Part shown: piece by piece, positions 26,023-35,800 of the stretch
Layout of the letters: each line of letters begins with the position of its first letter
Numbering within the stretch: position 1 is the first letter of the stretch
Origin: Hymenobacter yonginensis
GTDB taxonomy: Bacteria > Bacteroidota > Bacteroidia > Cytophagales > Hymenobacteraceae
Length of the DNA: 64,000 bases
Direction: 5' to 3'
NCBI RefSeq assembly: GCF_027625995.1
Contig: NZ_CP115397.1
Location: forward strand, 181,403 to 245,402
Position numbers and translations under genes: made by a program
Notes under the pieces: model-generated
Database searches by the model: none
Told to the model about the DNA's origin: nothing
The model's input: only the letters and a program-made list of their open reading frames with translations

Positions 26023-27703
26023 GCGGGATGAGTAGCTCGTAGTGATAGGGATGCGTCGGCAAGGTACGGAGCGTGGCCCCCAGCTGGCGGCTCAGCAAAC
26101 CGATAATCTGGCTGCCCAGGCCCGGCTCCGGGGCGTTGGTCGGCGTGGGCGGCTGGCCATTATCAGCGTACTCGATGCGGACCTGGTCGGGCTGGTTGCG
26201 CACGCGTACCGTGAGTTCGAGCCGCTCGCCCACCGGCCGGGCGTACTTGATGGAGTTGGTTACCCACTCGTTGAGAATCAGCGAGAGGGCCACGTAGCCG
26301 TTAGCGGGCAGGCGTACGTCGTCGGTGAGCAGGTGCGTGACCACGTGCTGCTCGTTGGCTAAGCAGTTGACCACGGCCGAAATCAGCTCTTTCAGAAACG
26401 CACTCAGGTCCAGCGGTCTGTCGGGCCGGCCGGCCAGCAACTGGTTGTGCAGGGCCGCGATGCTTTCCACCCGCAGGCGGGCGGCCTGCAGCTGCTCGAG
26501 CACTTCTTCATTGTCCGTGCGGCGCTCCTGCATCTGCAGCAGGCTGAACACCATGTGCAGGTTGTTTTTCACCCGGTGCTGGATTTCCTTGTTGAGCAGC
26601 TCCACCTGGGCCACTTTCTCGTCCAGGGCCTGGTTGGCCTGCGCCAGGGCCACGGCCCGTTCGCTGGCCAGGCGGCGCTGGCGTGAGAGGTAAAAGCTCA
26701 GTAGCGAGATAATAACCAGGGCCAGGCTCAGGCCCAGCAGCGTACGGCTGCGGATAAGGTCCGCGGCGTGGCGCTCCCGGCCGGCCCGGTCTTCGGCGCG
26801 CAGCAGGGCCTGGCGCATCTCGGCCGCACCCGGTCCGGCCGTCAGGCTGTCGCTCAGCCGTTTCGTGCGGGCCATATAGGCGTAAGCCTCGGGGTAGCGG
26901 CCCGCCTGCGCGTAGAGCGTGGCCAGGTTCTGGCCGTAATACTCCCGATCAAAGGGGTTGCGGCCCGCGCGGTAGACGCGGCGCAGTGAGTCCAGATACG
27001 GGGAGGCGGGGCGGCGGCGGTGCAGCACGTCCAGGCGGGCCTGCACCAGGTAGTAGTGGTCGAGGTAATCGTAGGTTTCCGGGTCGTTGCGCACCCAGTC
27101 CCGGCGCGTGAGCTGGCGCAGCAGGCTGTCGGCCAGTGGGTAGTTGCGCACCTCGGTGGCCGTGAGGGCCATCTCGACGGTACTGGGCACCTGGCGCAAG
27201 CGGGCCGCCGGCTCCCGGAGCAGTTCGGTGCGTAGATGGCGCAGGGTCTGCACGGCGTGCAGGCTGTCGGGCACTTTGTCGTAGGCGTGGGCCACCAGGA
27301 AGCGGGCATAGTAGTAGCGGCGCCACTGAGCGGGCAGGCGGGCAAACAGGGCAGCCGCCTGCTCAAAGTACGCCACGGTTTTGTGAGGCTGCCGGTTCCA
27401 GGCGTCGTAGATGCGGCCCTGGGCAAAGGCGGCCTCCGCCAGCAGCAGCGTGTCCTGGGAGCGGCGCGCCAGCGTCTGGGCACTGTCGTAGTAGCGCTGG
27501 GCCTGGGCAAAGCTCTGGTAGCCCTGTTTTTGGGCATACACCGAGTCACCGGCGCGCAATAGGGCAAAAAAGCGCGGGGCCAGCGTAGGGGAGCCGGCGG
27601 GCCGGGTAGCCGGTTGACACGCCACTGTCAGCAGCAGGCTGAGCAGCCCCGTGCTGCGGCATATCCACCATCGCCGGCCAGAAGAAGTGAGGGGAGTAGA
27701 CAC
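26006..27703 (-). CDS. Sensor histidine kinase, HisKA_2 type, with TPR-like sensor
   Basis: The protein has 565 residues. The N-terminus carries a lipoprotein-like or signal segment (GLLSLLLTVAC). A helical TPR-like extracytoplasmic region (about 45-310) is followed by a membrane helix (LLGLSLALVIISLLSFYL), a coiled coil, and the HisKA_2 motif EIQHRVKNNLHMVFSLLQMQ with H376. The HATPase_2 domain has NEWVTNSIKYA and ADNGQP. It is the cognate kinase of the overlapping LytTR regulator. Its start at 27703 lies 39 bp from the first operator-like repeat, which suggests autoregulation. Confidence 0.92.
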   Translation of the reverse strand: MSTPLTSSGRRWWICRSTGLLSLLLTVACQPATRPAGSPTLAPRFFALLRAGDSVYAQKQGYQSFAQAQRYYDSAQTLARRSQDTLLLAEAAFAQGRIYDAWNRQPHKTVAYFEQAAALFARLPAQWRRYYYARFLVAHAYDKVPDSLHAVQTLRHLRTELLREPAARLRQVPSTVEMALTATEVRNYPLADSLLRQLTRRDWVRNDPETYDYLDHYYLVQARLDVLHRRRPASPYLDSLRRVYRAGRNPFDREYYGQNLATLYAQAGRYPEAYAYMARTKRLSDSLTAGPGAAEMRQALLRAEDRAGRERHAADLIRSRTLLGLSLALVIISLLSFYLSRQRRLASERAVALAQANQALDEKVAQVELLNKEIQHRVKNNLHMVFSLLQMQERRTDNEEVLEQLQAARLRVESIAALHNQLLAGRPDRPLDLSAFLKELISAVVNCLANEQHVVTHLLTDDVRLPANGYVALSLILNEWVTNSIKYARPVGERLELTVRVRNQPDQVRIEYADNGQPPTPTNAPEPGLGSQIIGLLSRQLGATLRTLPTHPYHYELLIPHGTEN

Positions 27704-27741
27704 GGGAGCAAAAGTACGGCTCGCCCTTTCCGGTCGTCGCC

Positions 27742-27840
27742 GGCTTCGACCTCAAAAAAGCAGGCTTCAGCCTCAAATATTCCGGCTGGAAAGCCGGTCG
27801 CAGGGCTTCGACCTCAAAAATCCCGGCTTCGTGCTCAAAT
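27742..27840. promoter_or_regulatory. Two pairs of 21-bp-spaced direct repeats, candidate LytTR operators
   Basis: Pair A starts at 27742 (ggcttcgacctcaaaa) and 27763 (ggcttcagcctcaaat). Pair B starts at 27804 (ggcttcgacctcaaaa) and 27825 (ggcttcgtgctcaaat). Within each pair the period is exactly 21 bp. They lie between the divergent kinase gene (27703) and the lectin-domain gene (27957). A third pair almost identical to pair B lies at 31863, upstream of the tail-collar gene. Known LytTR sites are 9-bp direct repeats with 12-13 bp between them, giving this period. Confidence 0.7.
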
Positions 27841-27871
27841 ATCGGCAGCCTTGATACGGCCGCGCTTATTT

Positions 27872-27920
27872 GCGGTACTCAATGCCTGGGTCCGCGCCAG
27901 AAGTAGGCATTGAGTACCGC
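27872..27920 (+). promoter_or_regulatory. Perfect 16-bp inverted repeat in the leader of the lectin gene
   Basis: gcggtactcaatgcct (27872-27887) pairs exactly with 27905-27920, with a 17-nt loop and a short T-run (ttttacc) after the stem. It ends 36 bp before the ATG at 27957, so it could act as an attenuator or terminator-like leader, or as the site of a dimeric regulator. Confidence 0.6.
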
Positions 27921-27956
27921 TTTTACCATTTCTACAACCTTAACCTCCCATCCGGT

Positions 27957-30900
27957 ATGCGCCCCACATCTACTAGTGAAACGGCGGCCCCCACCCCGGG
28001 GACTCTCCCGCTTCGCACCTCCTTCGATCCTTATTGGCCGAATGCCAGCTCCCGCGACTTGTGGGTAACGCTACGCAACATCATGCTGGCGGCGCTGCGC
28101 TACGATACCGGCCGACAGCAGTCGGAGGCCAATAGCCACACCTTGGTTGCCCACTTGCAACTACTGGCCCTGGATGAATCCATTCTGGGCCACCTGTCAG
28201 GAACCCCAGCCCACGCCGCCTTCGTGGCCGCCGACGACGAGGCGCAGCGTCACCTGCTGTTCTCCAATAGCTACCTGCAGGATGTAGACGGCGTGAAGTC
28301 CGGCATCGTGGCCACTGAGGGCCTAAATACGTTGCTTAAGCAACAGGCCGTGGCCGTGGCCGCCGATACGCAGGCCGCCGAATTATTCTGGCAGAAATGC
28401 AACGTGCTGCGCGTTCTGCACGAGCAGCCGGCCCTACCGCCAGGGCTCAAACTTGCCCTGCAGGACATTTTGCCCGCCTTGGATAAGCGGCAGGATGCGC
28501 GCATCTGGTTGCGCTACTATGCCTGGCGCAAAGTACAATACCTGAACCGTCTGGAAGAAGTATGGCTGCTGGAAGATCCCGCGTTTAACGAGCGGGCGCT
28601 CAACGAGCAGCTGCTGCAGAATTCTGACCTGGGTCTGTTGGATCTCACGCCCTTCCTGCGGCTGGTGGTGCGGGCCGACGCGCCATTCAAGCCGGGCAAT
28701 ACGACGGCGGACGAGTACACCGCCTACCAGAAGCAATTGCAGGTCGTATCGGACCAGCTGCGCAAGGAGGCAGCCAACATCACAACGTCGTCCGATAAAA
28801 CTGCCCGGGCTGGGTACGAAAAAAAATACCAGGAGCTCAGCCAGCAACAGGCGGCCTATGCCTATCTGCTAGATCAGAAAAAGAAGGAACTCTCCACCTT
28901 GCAGTCGTGGAAGCAGTCGGCCCTGGACTTTGTAAAAGAGAACCGGGCCGACACTGGCTTCGTGCTCAAGGAAACGGGCAAAGCCCTGTGGGCCAGCGCG
29001 GGGGTAACCCTGGCCGAAGCGGCCGTGAACTGGTACAAGGGCAAGCCGGTAGACCAAAAACTGGGCGAAAAAGTACTGGCCGGCGTCGCTATTGCAGCCG
29101 GGACGGCGCTAGTAAGCTACTTCCTGGGGCCGCTGGGTCCGATGGCGGCTGGCCTGGCGCAGAACCACTTCTTTCCGCAACCCGACCCGTTGCAAGCCGG
29201 ATTCACGGCCCTTAATAATAAGATTGATGCCGGCTTCGCAAGAATTGAAGCGCAACTAGCTAAGCTGCAGACTGAGGTGCAGGCCGGCTTTGCCAAGGTA
29301 GACGCTCGCCTGAGCAAGTTGAGTGACTTCGTAGTGGGCAGTACCAGCCTGCAACTGGAGCTGCAAAGCTTCAAGAACAACATTGGGGCTGCTGATGCCG
29401 TGCTCGATAGCATCGAAGGGGAATACAGTGCTTTGTTTGAGCAGAAGAACCATGTGGTACTGGAACACAAGCTGCTGGAGTGGCACCAGGCGTTTGGGGC
29501 ACAGCTTGGGGCCCTGGTGAAACAGTTCTATCACCGTGACTATGATCTGAGCCGGGCCCAATTGGGAAAAACGACGCCAGCCGGCGCCTTGCCCACCATC
29601 GTGGAGTTGCTCATTACGTTTTACCAGCGCCCTGACCCGTTTTATCAGCCGTTTCACCTTACCTGTCAGGACATCCTGGCCCTGGCTAACCGTCTGCGCC
29701 TGCTGGTGCTGCGCTACAACGTGGTGCGCAAGAAGCTACAGGATACGCTGTCGGCAACGGTCGTATTTTTAGCTTCGCCTGACAAACAGCTACTGCTGAA
29801 CAAGCTGCGCGACCTGCACCTGGGCGAGGCCGATGAGCGGGCAGCGCATTTTGCCGGCGTGCTGCTACTGGACCGCCTGGTGCTCGGGCCCCGCAACCAT
29901 ACCCTGTACCACAACCTGCTTGACTACCTCCACGAACCCGCCAAGTTCAACATGACGAAGGGTTTCGGGCTGCTCGCACCCACCGCGGCCGGGCAGCAGT
30001 GGATACCCGCCGCCGGCCCGAAAGGCGAACGGGCCACCTGGCTGAAGCTGGCAGCGGTGGCACAGAACTCTCCTGCCCGTTACTACCTGATGCCGTGTGT
30101 TTCGCCCCGGGTTGCTACTAGCCAAGGAGCTCCGGATTTTGAACTGCTCACGTTTTACCGCAGCAGCGAAGTGCCTGACCGGCTGCCGGTCAATCTAGCG
30201 TTGGGGCTGCGCGATGAACTGGTGTTTTTCAGGCCAAGCTTCGAGGACAGGCTGGCGGCGCAGGCCCCGCCCCTGGCCGATGCGGTCTTTGCCAATTCCG
30301 TTGAGCAGTTGTTGCTCGGCCAGACCCGGCTGGACGTAAGGCAGTTGGATAACCACCGCATCCGGCTTAGCCTGCCCCGGCGCGAAAACATGCTCGAATT
30401 TGAATCCTACACGCCTATAGACCGGTCAGGTAGCCCCACCGGCCCTGCGCAGTACTCGTTGCGCGTACTGATGCCCAGTGGGTCTTTGTCCCTGCCGATG
30501 TCGGCAGAGCAACCCAATGCAAGCCTGCACCACGTGCTGCCCCTGCTCACGCCCGACGAGGCAGGCCTTGAAATAGCCTTCGAGCACCTGTTACCTTCCG
30601 GCCGGTCTGAACTGGTTCGGAGCACCACGAGCCTAGTGGGGTACCATGATTTTGCGAACGATCCCCACCACTTCAGCAAGCGCATAGGCTGGACAACTCA
30701 CCAGGCGCTGGGCACCTACCGACCGGCACAACCCGGGGCAGCCAGTACCGGCACTACCCACAGGGCTTTCTGCCACGTGCTGGCTCCCGACGAGCAACTG
30801 GAATCGTTGCGCTCGGCCAACGGCCGCTACTGGTTGCAGCTCGAGCCGCTACCTGGTCAGCGTGAACCCATTTTGCAGTACTTCGACAACGGCCAGCCCA

Positions 30901-31742
30901 TGGGCTGCGTGTTCGACTACTACCATTTCAAAGACGGCAACCACCAAGTACACGCCGAGCTGCAGGCCGATGGCAATTTCGTACTCATCGACAGCAAAGG
31001 CCACATCGTGGCGGCCACCCACACCAGCGGGCAGGCAAACTGCAGCCTGCATCTGGGTGATGACGGCCAGCTCCGGCTGCTCAATCCACAGGGCTTTACG
31101 GTGCATACCTTCGCACGCCACGCACTCCGCCTTAGCCGCGACGAGAAGACTAGCTACTGGCACTCCGGCCTGAAAAAGCAATTTCAGGAACTGGTATCGC
31201 CGGACGGGGCCTATCGGGTGAAGCTCGATTTCTTTCGCGGCAGAACAGAACGGGCAGGTTACTGGCGCGAAGTTGCTCACCCGATTCATGGCAACACCAC
31301 TGTTTTTGATGTCTGTGAGTTGGGCTTGAGGCTCATTCGCTACCATGACCAGAACGGCAGTCATGAGGTCACCTTCTACCAGAGGATGGTGCCACCAGTC
31401 ACGCACGCCGATGATGACGCGAGCAGCAACGAAGCGAGGCATTATTGGGATAAGTGCTCGGATGACTGGGTGAATCGGCTGAAAGAAGACGTGGAGAGTA
31501 AGGAAATACGCGTGTACCTGGATTTCCGGGCCAATGGGGAGGTCGTTGGCCTTATCGGGTCGAAGCAAATTGTGACTTTCTTCACCTATTACGGCCTGAA
31601 GACCGTGACCACGCTGAACAGACCTGATGCCACACTAAGCCAGGGGGTATTCCTGGACTTGAGCAACGATGGTGGCCTGCGCCTGCGCGATGCCGCTACG
31701 AGCAAGGTGCTGAGAGAACTCATGGCACCACCCAAGGCCTGA
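27957..31742 (+). CDS. Large protein with coiled coils, hydrophobic core segment and bulb-type-lectin-like domain
   Basis: The protein has 1261 residues from the ATG at 27957. No signal peptide is visible. The first ~370 residues are helical, with a coiled coil at about 254-321. A glycine/alanine-rich hydrophobic segment (373-401, KVLAGVAIAAGTALVSYFLG ...) could form a membrane hairpin. A heptad-like coil follows (412-461, LNNKIDAGFARIEAQLAKLQ ...). The C-terminal part is beta rich. About 945-1045 resemble bulb-type (B-) lectins: LRSANGRYWLQL, LQADGNFVLIDSKGHIVAAT, LGDDGQLRLLNPQG; another copy-like strand is near the end (LSNDGGLRLRD). Coil-hydrophobic-coil plus lectin resembles alpha-helical pore-forming toxins, but that is inference. 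It is followed by the tail-collar gene and shares its operator-like repeats. Confidence 0.6.
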   Translation: MRPTSTSETAAPTPGTLPLRTSFDPYWPNASSRDLWVTLRNIMLAALRYDTGRQQSEANSHTLVAHLQLLALDESILGHLSGTPAHAAFVAADDEAQRHLLFSNSYLQDVDGVKSGIVATEGLNTLLKQQAVAVAADTQAAELFWQKCNVLRVLHEQPALPPGLKLALQDILPALDKRQDARIWLRYYAWRKVQYLNRLEEVWLLEDPAFNERALNEQLLQNSDLGLLDLTPFLRLVVRADAPFKPGNTTADEYTAYQKQLQVVSDQLRKEAANITTSSDKTARAGYEKKYQELSQQQAAYAYLLDQKKKELSTLQSWKQSALDFVKENRADTGFVLKETGKALWASAGVTLAEAAVNWYKGKPVDQKLGEKVLAGVAIAAGTALVSYFLGPLGPMAAGLAQNHFFPQPDPLQAGFTALNNKIDAGFARIEAQLAKLQTEVQAGFAKVDARLSKLSDFVVGSTSLQLELQSFKNNIGAADAVLDSIEGEYSALFEQKNHVVLEHKLLEWHQAFGAQLGALVKQFYHRDYDLSRAQLGKTTPAGALPTIVELLITFYQRPDPFYQPFHLTCQDILALANRLRLLVLRYNVVRKKLQDTLSATVVFLASPDKQLLLNKLRDLHLGEADERAAHFAGVLLLDRLVLGPRNHTLYHNLLDYLHEPAKFNMTKGFGLLAPTAAGQQWIPAAGPKGERATWLKLAAVAQNSPARYYLMPCVSPRVATSQGAPDFELLTFYRSSEVPDRLPVNLALGLRDELVFFRPSFEDRLAAQAPPLADAVFANSVEQLLLGQTRLDVRQLDNHRIRLSLPRRENMLEFESYTPIDRSGSPTGPAQYSLRVLMPSGSLSLPMSAEQPNASLHHVLPLLTPDEAGLEIAFEHLLPSGRSELVRSTTSLVGYHDFANDPHHFSKRIGWTTHQALGTYRPAQPGAASTGTTHRAFCHVLAPDEQLESLRSANGRYWLQLEPLPGQREPILQYFDNGQPMGCVFDYYHFKDGNHQVHAELQADGNFVLIDSKGHIVAATHTSGQANCSLHLGDDGQLRLLNPQGFTVHTFARHALRLSRDEKTSYWHSGLKKQFQELVSPDGAYRVKLDFFRGRTERAGYWREVAHPIHGNTTVFDVCELGLRLIRYHDQNGSHEVTFYQRMVPPVTHADDDASSNEARHYWDKCSDDWVNRLKEDVESKEIRVYLDFRANGEVVGLIGSKQIVTFFTYYGLKTVTTLNRPDATLSQGVFLDLSNDGGLRLRDAATSKVLRELMAPPKA

Positions 31743-31862
31743 GGCCGGGCTTTGAATAAGCTCCTGCCTTCGATGAGGAAATGGGGACGTGTAGGCAGTA
31801 GCTGGCTCCGGCATCACCCCCTTTGCTGAAGCGTGGGCGCAGCTGCATTCAGTCCCTACGAA

Positions 31863-31904
31863 ACCTTCGACCTCAAAAAAGGGCCGTTCGTGCTCATTTT
31901 TTTG
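31863..31904 (+). promoter_or_regulatory. Candidate LytTR operator upstream of tail-collar gene
   Basis: Direct repeats accttcgacctcaaaa (31863) and ccgttcgtgctcattt (31884) with 21-bp period match pair B of the kinase/lectin intergenic region: ttcgacctcaaaa in the first half-site and ttcgtgctca in the second are shared. The pair lies 181 bp upstream of the ATG at 32044. The rest of the 300-bp gap 31743-32043 shows no gene. Confidence 0.65.
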
Positions 31905-32043
31905 CACGGCTCGGCTATAGGGGAGTGCTTTGCATGGTCTTGTGAGGCGAGTGCAACACACACCAAGCTGGCATTTCAGGCACTTACCCCTGCTGCATAA
32001 AGGAATTTCTGTTTCACCACATCAAGTTTACTCTTTTTAGACC

Positions 32044-32586
32044 ATGGACGAATACCTCGGCATTATCAAACTCTTCGCCGGCAACTTTGCCCCGCGCGGC
32101 TGGGCCCTCTGCAATGGCCAGCTTCTTTCCATCACCCAGAACACCGCCCTGTTCAGCATTCTGGGCACTGTTTACGGTGGAGATGGTCAGACGACTTTCG
32201 CGCTACCCAACCTGCAAAGCCGGGTGCCGGTAGGAGCCGGGCAGGGCGCAGGCCTCTCTTTTTATTCGCAGGGAGAGCTAGGTGGCACGGAAACAGTGAC
32301 GCTGACCTTGGGCCAGATGCCGGCCCACAGCCACGGGCTCAACGCCAGTACCGCCGCCGGCACCACCGACGTGCCGACCGGTAACGTGCTGGCGCAGCCC
32401 GCCGGCGCCACGGGCAGTGGCGACTCCGTTACCGTCACCAGCTATGCTACCGGAACGGCCACTACCGCCCTGAATCCAACTTCTGTCAGCGCTTCCGGTA
32501 GTTCGCAGCCGCATGAAAACCGTCCCCCTTTCCTGGCTATGAACTATATCATCTGCACGGAAGGGTTATTCCCGTCGCGCAGCTAA
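32044..32586 (+). CDS. Phage tail-collar domain protein (microcystin-dependent-protein family)
   Basis: The protein has 180 residues. It starts MDEYLGIIKLFAGNFAPRGW ALCNGQLLSI, the hallmark of the tail-collar domain (PF07484), continues with ALPNLQSRVPVGAGQG and TLTLGQMPAHSH, and ends with RPPFLAMNYIICTEGLFPSR. These proteins are free-standing relatives of phage tail-fibre tips in Bacteroidota and other bacteria, with poorly known function. No signal peptide or other phage genes are nearby. The operator-like repeats shared with the upstream lectin-domain gene suggest co-regulation by the LytTR system. Confidence 0.93.
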   Translation: MDEYLGIIKLFAGNFAPRGWALCNGQLLSITQNTALFSILGTVYGGDGQTTFALPNLQSRVPVGAGQGAGLSFYSQGELGGTETVTLTLGQMPAHSHGLNASTAAGTTDVPTGNVLAQPAGATGSGDSVTVTSYATGTATTALNPTSVSASGSSQPHENRPPFLAMNYIICTEGLFPSRS

Positions 32587-32642
32587 GCAGCCAGGACGCC
32601 AAGACTCTTTCGCGCGGGTGGCCTAACGTCACCGCATCACGA

Positions 32643-32677
32643 GCGCACCATCCGGCGGCATTTCCCGGATGGTGCGC
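32643..32677 (+). terminator. Hairpin after tail-collar gene
   Basis: gcgcaccatccgg (32643-32655) pairs perfectly with ccggatggtgcgc (32665-32677) with a 9-nt loop, 57 bp after the stop codon. There is no T-run, but the position and stability fit a terminator. Confidence 0.6.
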
Positions 32678-32817
32678 CTTCGCGTTTGCGGCAACGGGCT
32701 GCCAACAAACGGCGGCAACGGCGCCATCCTGCTGTTTCGATGATCTGTCTGATCATCCTTCGGTACAAAGGAAGGCTGTCACGGCATTTTGTCAATTCAA
32801 CCTCTTTTTTTCACTTT

Positions 32818-35800
32818 ATGCACTACGCTTACCTTTTGAGCAGCGCCTTTCGCCGGGTTGCCGCGCGAAGTCTCTCCCCGCGGTGGGGGGCTTCATTTGT
32901 CGGACTGCTGCTGCTTATGGGCAATCTGCCCAGTTCGGCCCAGACTAAACTCTATTGGACCCAAAGCAGCGGTACGGCCGCCGATGACCGGCTCAGCTCG
33001 GCCAACCTCGATGGTACGGGCCGCTTGGACCTGGCCAGCGGCAACGGCAGCTTCGATAACCCCCAGGCCCTGGCCGTGGACGTGGCCAACAACCGGGTGT
33101 ACGTGGGCGACGGCGGCAACGCGGGCAATACCGGCATCCGGCGCTACAACCTGGCTACCGGAGCCCTGGTAGACCAGCTTGTGGCGGGCACAACCGGCAT
33201 CAGCATCAACGCTCTGCAGGTAGTCGGCAACAAGCTCTACTGGGTGCAGAGCAGCGGCACGGCCGCTAGCGACCAATTGTGCTCAGCCAACCTCGACGGC
33301 TCGGGCCTTAGCGTGCTGGCCTCGGGCAACTCGGCCACCACGTTTCTGAACCCCCAAAGCCTGTGGGTAGATGCCGAGAACGGCTTCATCTACGTGGGTG
33401 ACGGGGCCGGGGCCAGCAGCACGGGCCTCTCCCGCTTTACCCTGGCGGGCAGTTTTTCGGCTACCCTCGTGGCGGGCTCAGCCGCGGTCAGCTATAACGG
33501 CGTGCAGAAGGCCGGCAGCAAGCTGTACTGGGTGCAGAGCAGCGGCACGGCCGCCGACGACCGGCTCAGCTCGGCCAACCTCGACGGCTCGGGCCGCACG
33601 GATCTGGCTTCGGGCAACTCCGCTACTACGTTCATCAATCCGCAGGCCCTGTGGGTAGATGCCGTCAACAGCCAGATTTACGTGGGCGACGGGGCCGGCA
33701 CCGGCAGCACGGGCATCTCACGCTTCACGCTGACGGGTACCTACGTTTCCAACGTCGTGGCCGGCTCCACGGCCAGCATCAACGCTATCGGCAGCAACCA
33801 GCAGTCGGCCACGGCCCCCGCTGTGACGACGGCTACCCCAACCAGCATCACCACTACCGGCGCGACGCTGGGCGGTAACGTGACGGCCGACGGCGGCGCG
33901 ACCGTAACGGAGCGCGGCGTAGTGTACGTAGCCGGCACCGGCACCCCTACTACCAGTAATACCAAGCTCACCAGCGCCGGCACCACCGGCAGCTTCACGG
34001 TAAATGCCACGGGCCTGACGGCCGGCACCCAGTACACGGTGCGGGCCTACGCCATCAACTCGGCCGGCACCAGCTACGGCGCCAGCCAGACGTTTACGAG
34101 TGCCAGCCCGGCGGCCGTAACGGCCATTACCCGTACCGGCAACGCCCTGACCAACACGGCCAGCGTAAGCTACACGGTTACCTTCTCGGCCAGCGTGAGC
34201 GGGCTGACTACCGCCAACTTTGCCGCGCTAACCACCGGCTCTGTGAGTGGGGCCAGCGTGAGCAGCCTATCGGGTTCGGGCAGCACGTACACGGTGAGCG
34301 TGAATACGGGCACAGGCGACGGCACGGTGCAGTTGCAACTGTCCAACGCCACCGGCCTGACGCCCGGGGTTAGTAACGTACCCTTCGCGGGTGATGTCAT
34401 CACCATTGATAAGACGGCTCCGACAGTGGTTTCCATCAGCCGCCAGGTACCCCTGACGAGCCTGACCAACGCCACCAGTTACACTTTCCGCGTAACGTTT
34501 AGCGAGGACGTGACCAATGTACGGTCAGGACTGTTCTCCACTACTTATACCGGACTTACGCTGAGTGGATTCTTTATTAACGTTGTGCCGGTTTCAGGCA
34601 GTGTGTATGATGTAACGGCCGGTGACTACGCCGGAGAAGGCACCATTAAGCTCTTTGCCAGCAATGGGACGGGGCCTAACAGAGCGTATGATTTGGCTGG
34701 CAACGAGTATACGTTGCCCTTCGGCGGCAGCGAAAGTTATGTTGTCGACAATGTGCGCCCCACTACTACGACAGTCAGCGTTCCAGCCAATGGTACCTAT
34801 GGCGCGGGTCAGCAGCTGAACTTTGCGGCGACCTTCCGTGAGAACGTATTCGTTGGCACGAGTGGGAGCGCACCTTCGCTACCGCTCACGATCGGGACTA
34901 CGGCGCGGCAGGCCGCTTACGTATCGGGTTCGGGTACCAGTGCGCTCGTATTTCGCTACATCATACAAGCCGGCGAACAGGATGCTGACGGCGTAACCCT
35001 GGGTGCTGCTCTAAACCTCAACAGTAGTACGATCCGCGACGTGGCCACCAACGATGCCGTGCTCACGCTTACCAACGTGGGTAGCACGGCCGGCGTACTG
35101 GTGGATGCCGAAGCCCCTACGGTCGTTATTACCAGTCCGGCCAGCAGCCCCACGAGCACTTCGCCGATTCCAGTAACGGTAACTTTCTCGGAGAGCGTGA
35201 CGGGCTTTGTGCTCGCCGATGTGAGCGTGAGCAACGGCACCCCCTCGGGCTTTGCGGGCTCGGGCATCAGCTACTCGTTCTCGGTGACGCCCACGGCGGC
35301 CGGGGCCGTGACGGTGAGCATCCCCGCCAACGCCGCCCAGGACGCATCCGGTAACAACAACAGCGCCTCGACGCCCTATACCATTACTTTTGCCCCCGTG
35401 GCGACGCTCTCGGCCGGCATCAGCGCCCAGACCAACGTGAGCTGCAACGGCGGCGCCACCGGCGCGGCCACCGTGACGGCCACCGGCGGCACCGCGCCCT
35501 ACACCTACCAGTGGAGCAACGGCGCTACCACGGCCACCACCACGGGCCTGACGGCCGGCACCTATAACGTGGTAGTGACCGACGCGGCCAACCGCACGGC
35601 CTCGGCCTCGGCTACCATCACCGAGCCCGCGGCCCTGACCAGCACCGTGGCCGTGACCAACGTGGCCTGCTTCGGCGGCAGCACCGGCGCCATCAACCTG
35701 ACGCCCGGCGGCGGCACCGCCCCCTACACCTTCAACTGGGGCGGCGGCATTGCCAGCGAGGACCGCACCAGCCTGGCGGCCGGCACCTACTCGGTGACCA

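Noticed and set aside
32044-32586. Part of a contractile injection system or prophage
   Set aside because: No sheath, tube, baseplate or lysis genes lie nearby; stand-alone tail-collar proteins are known in Bacteroidota.
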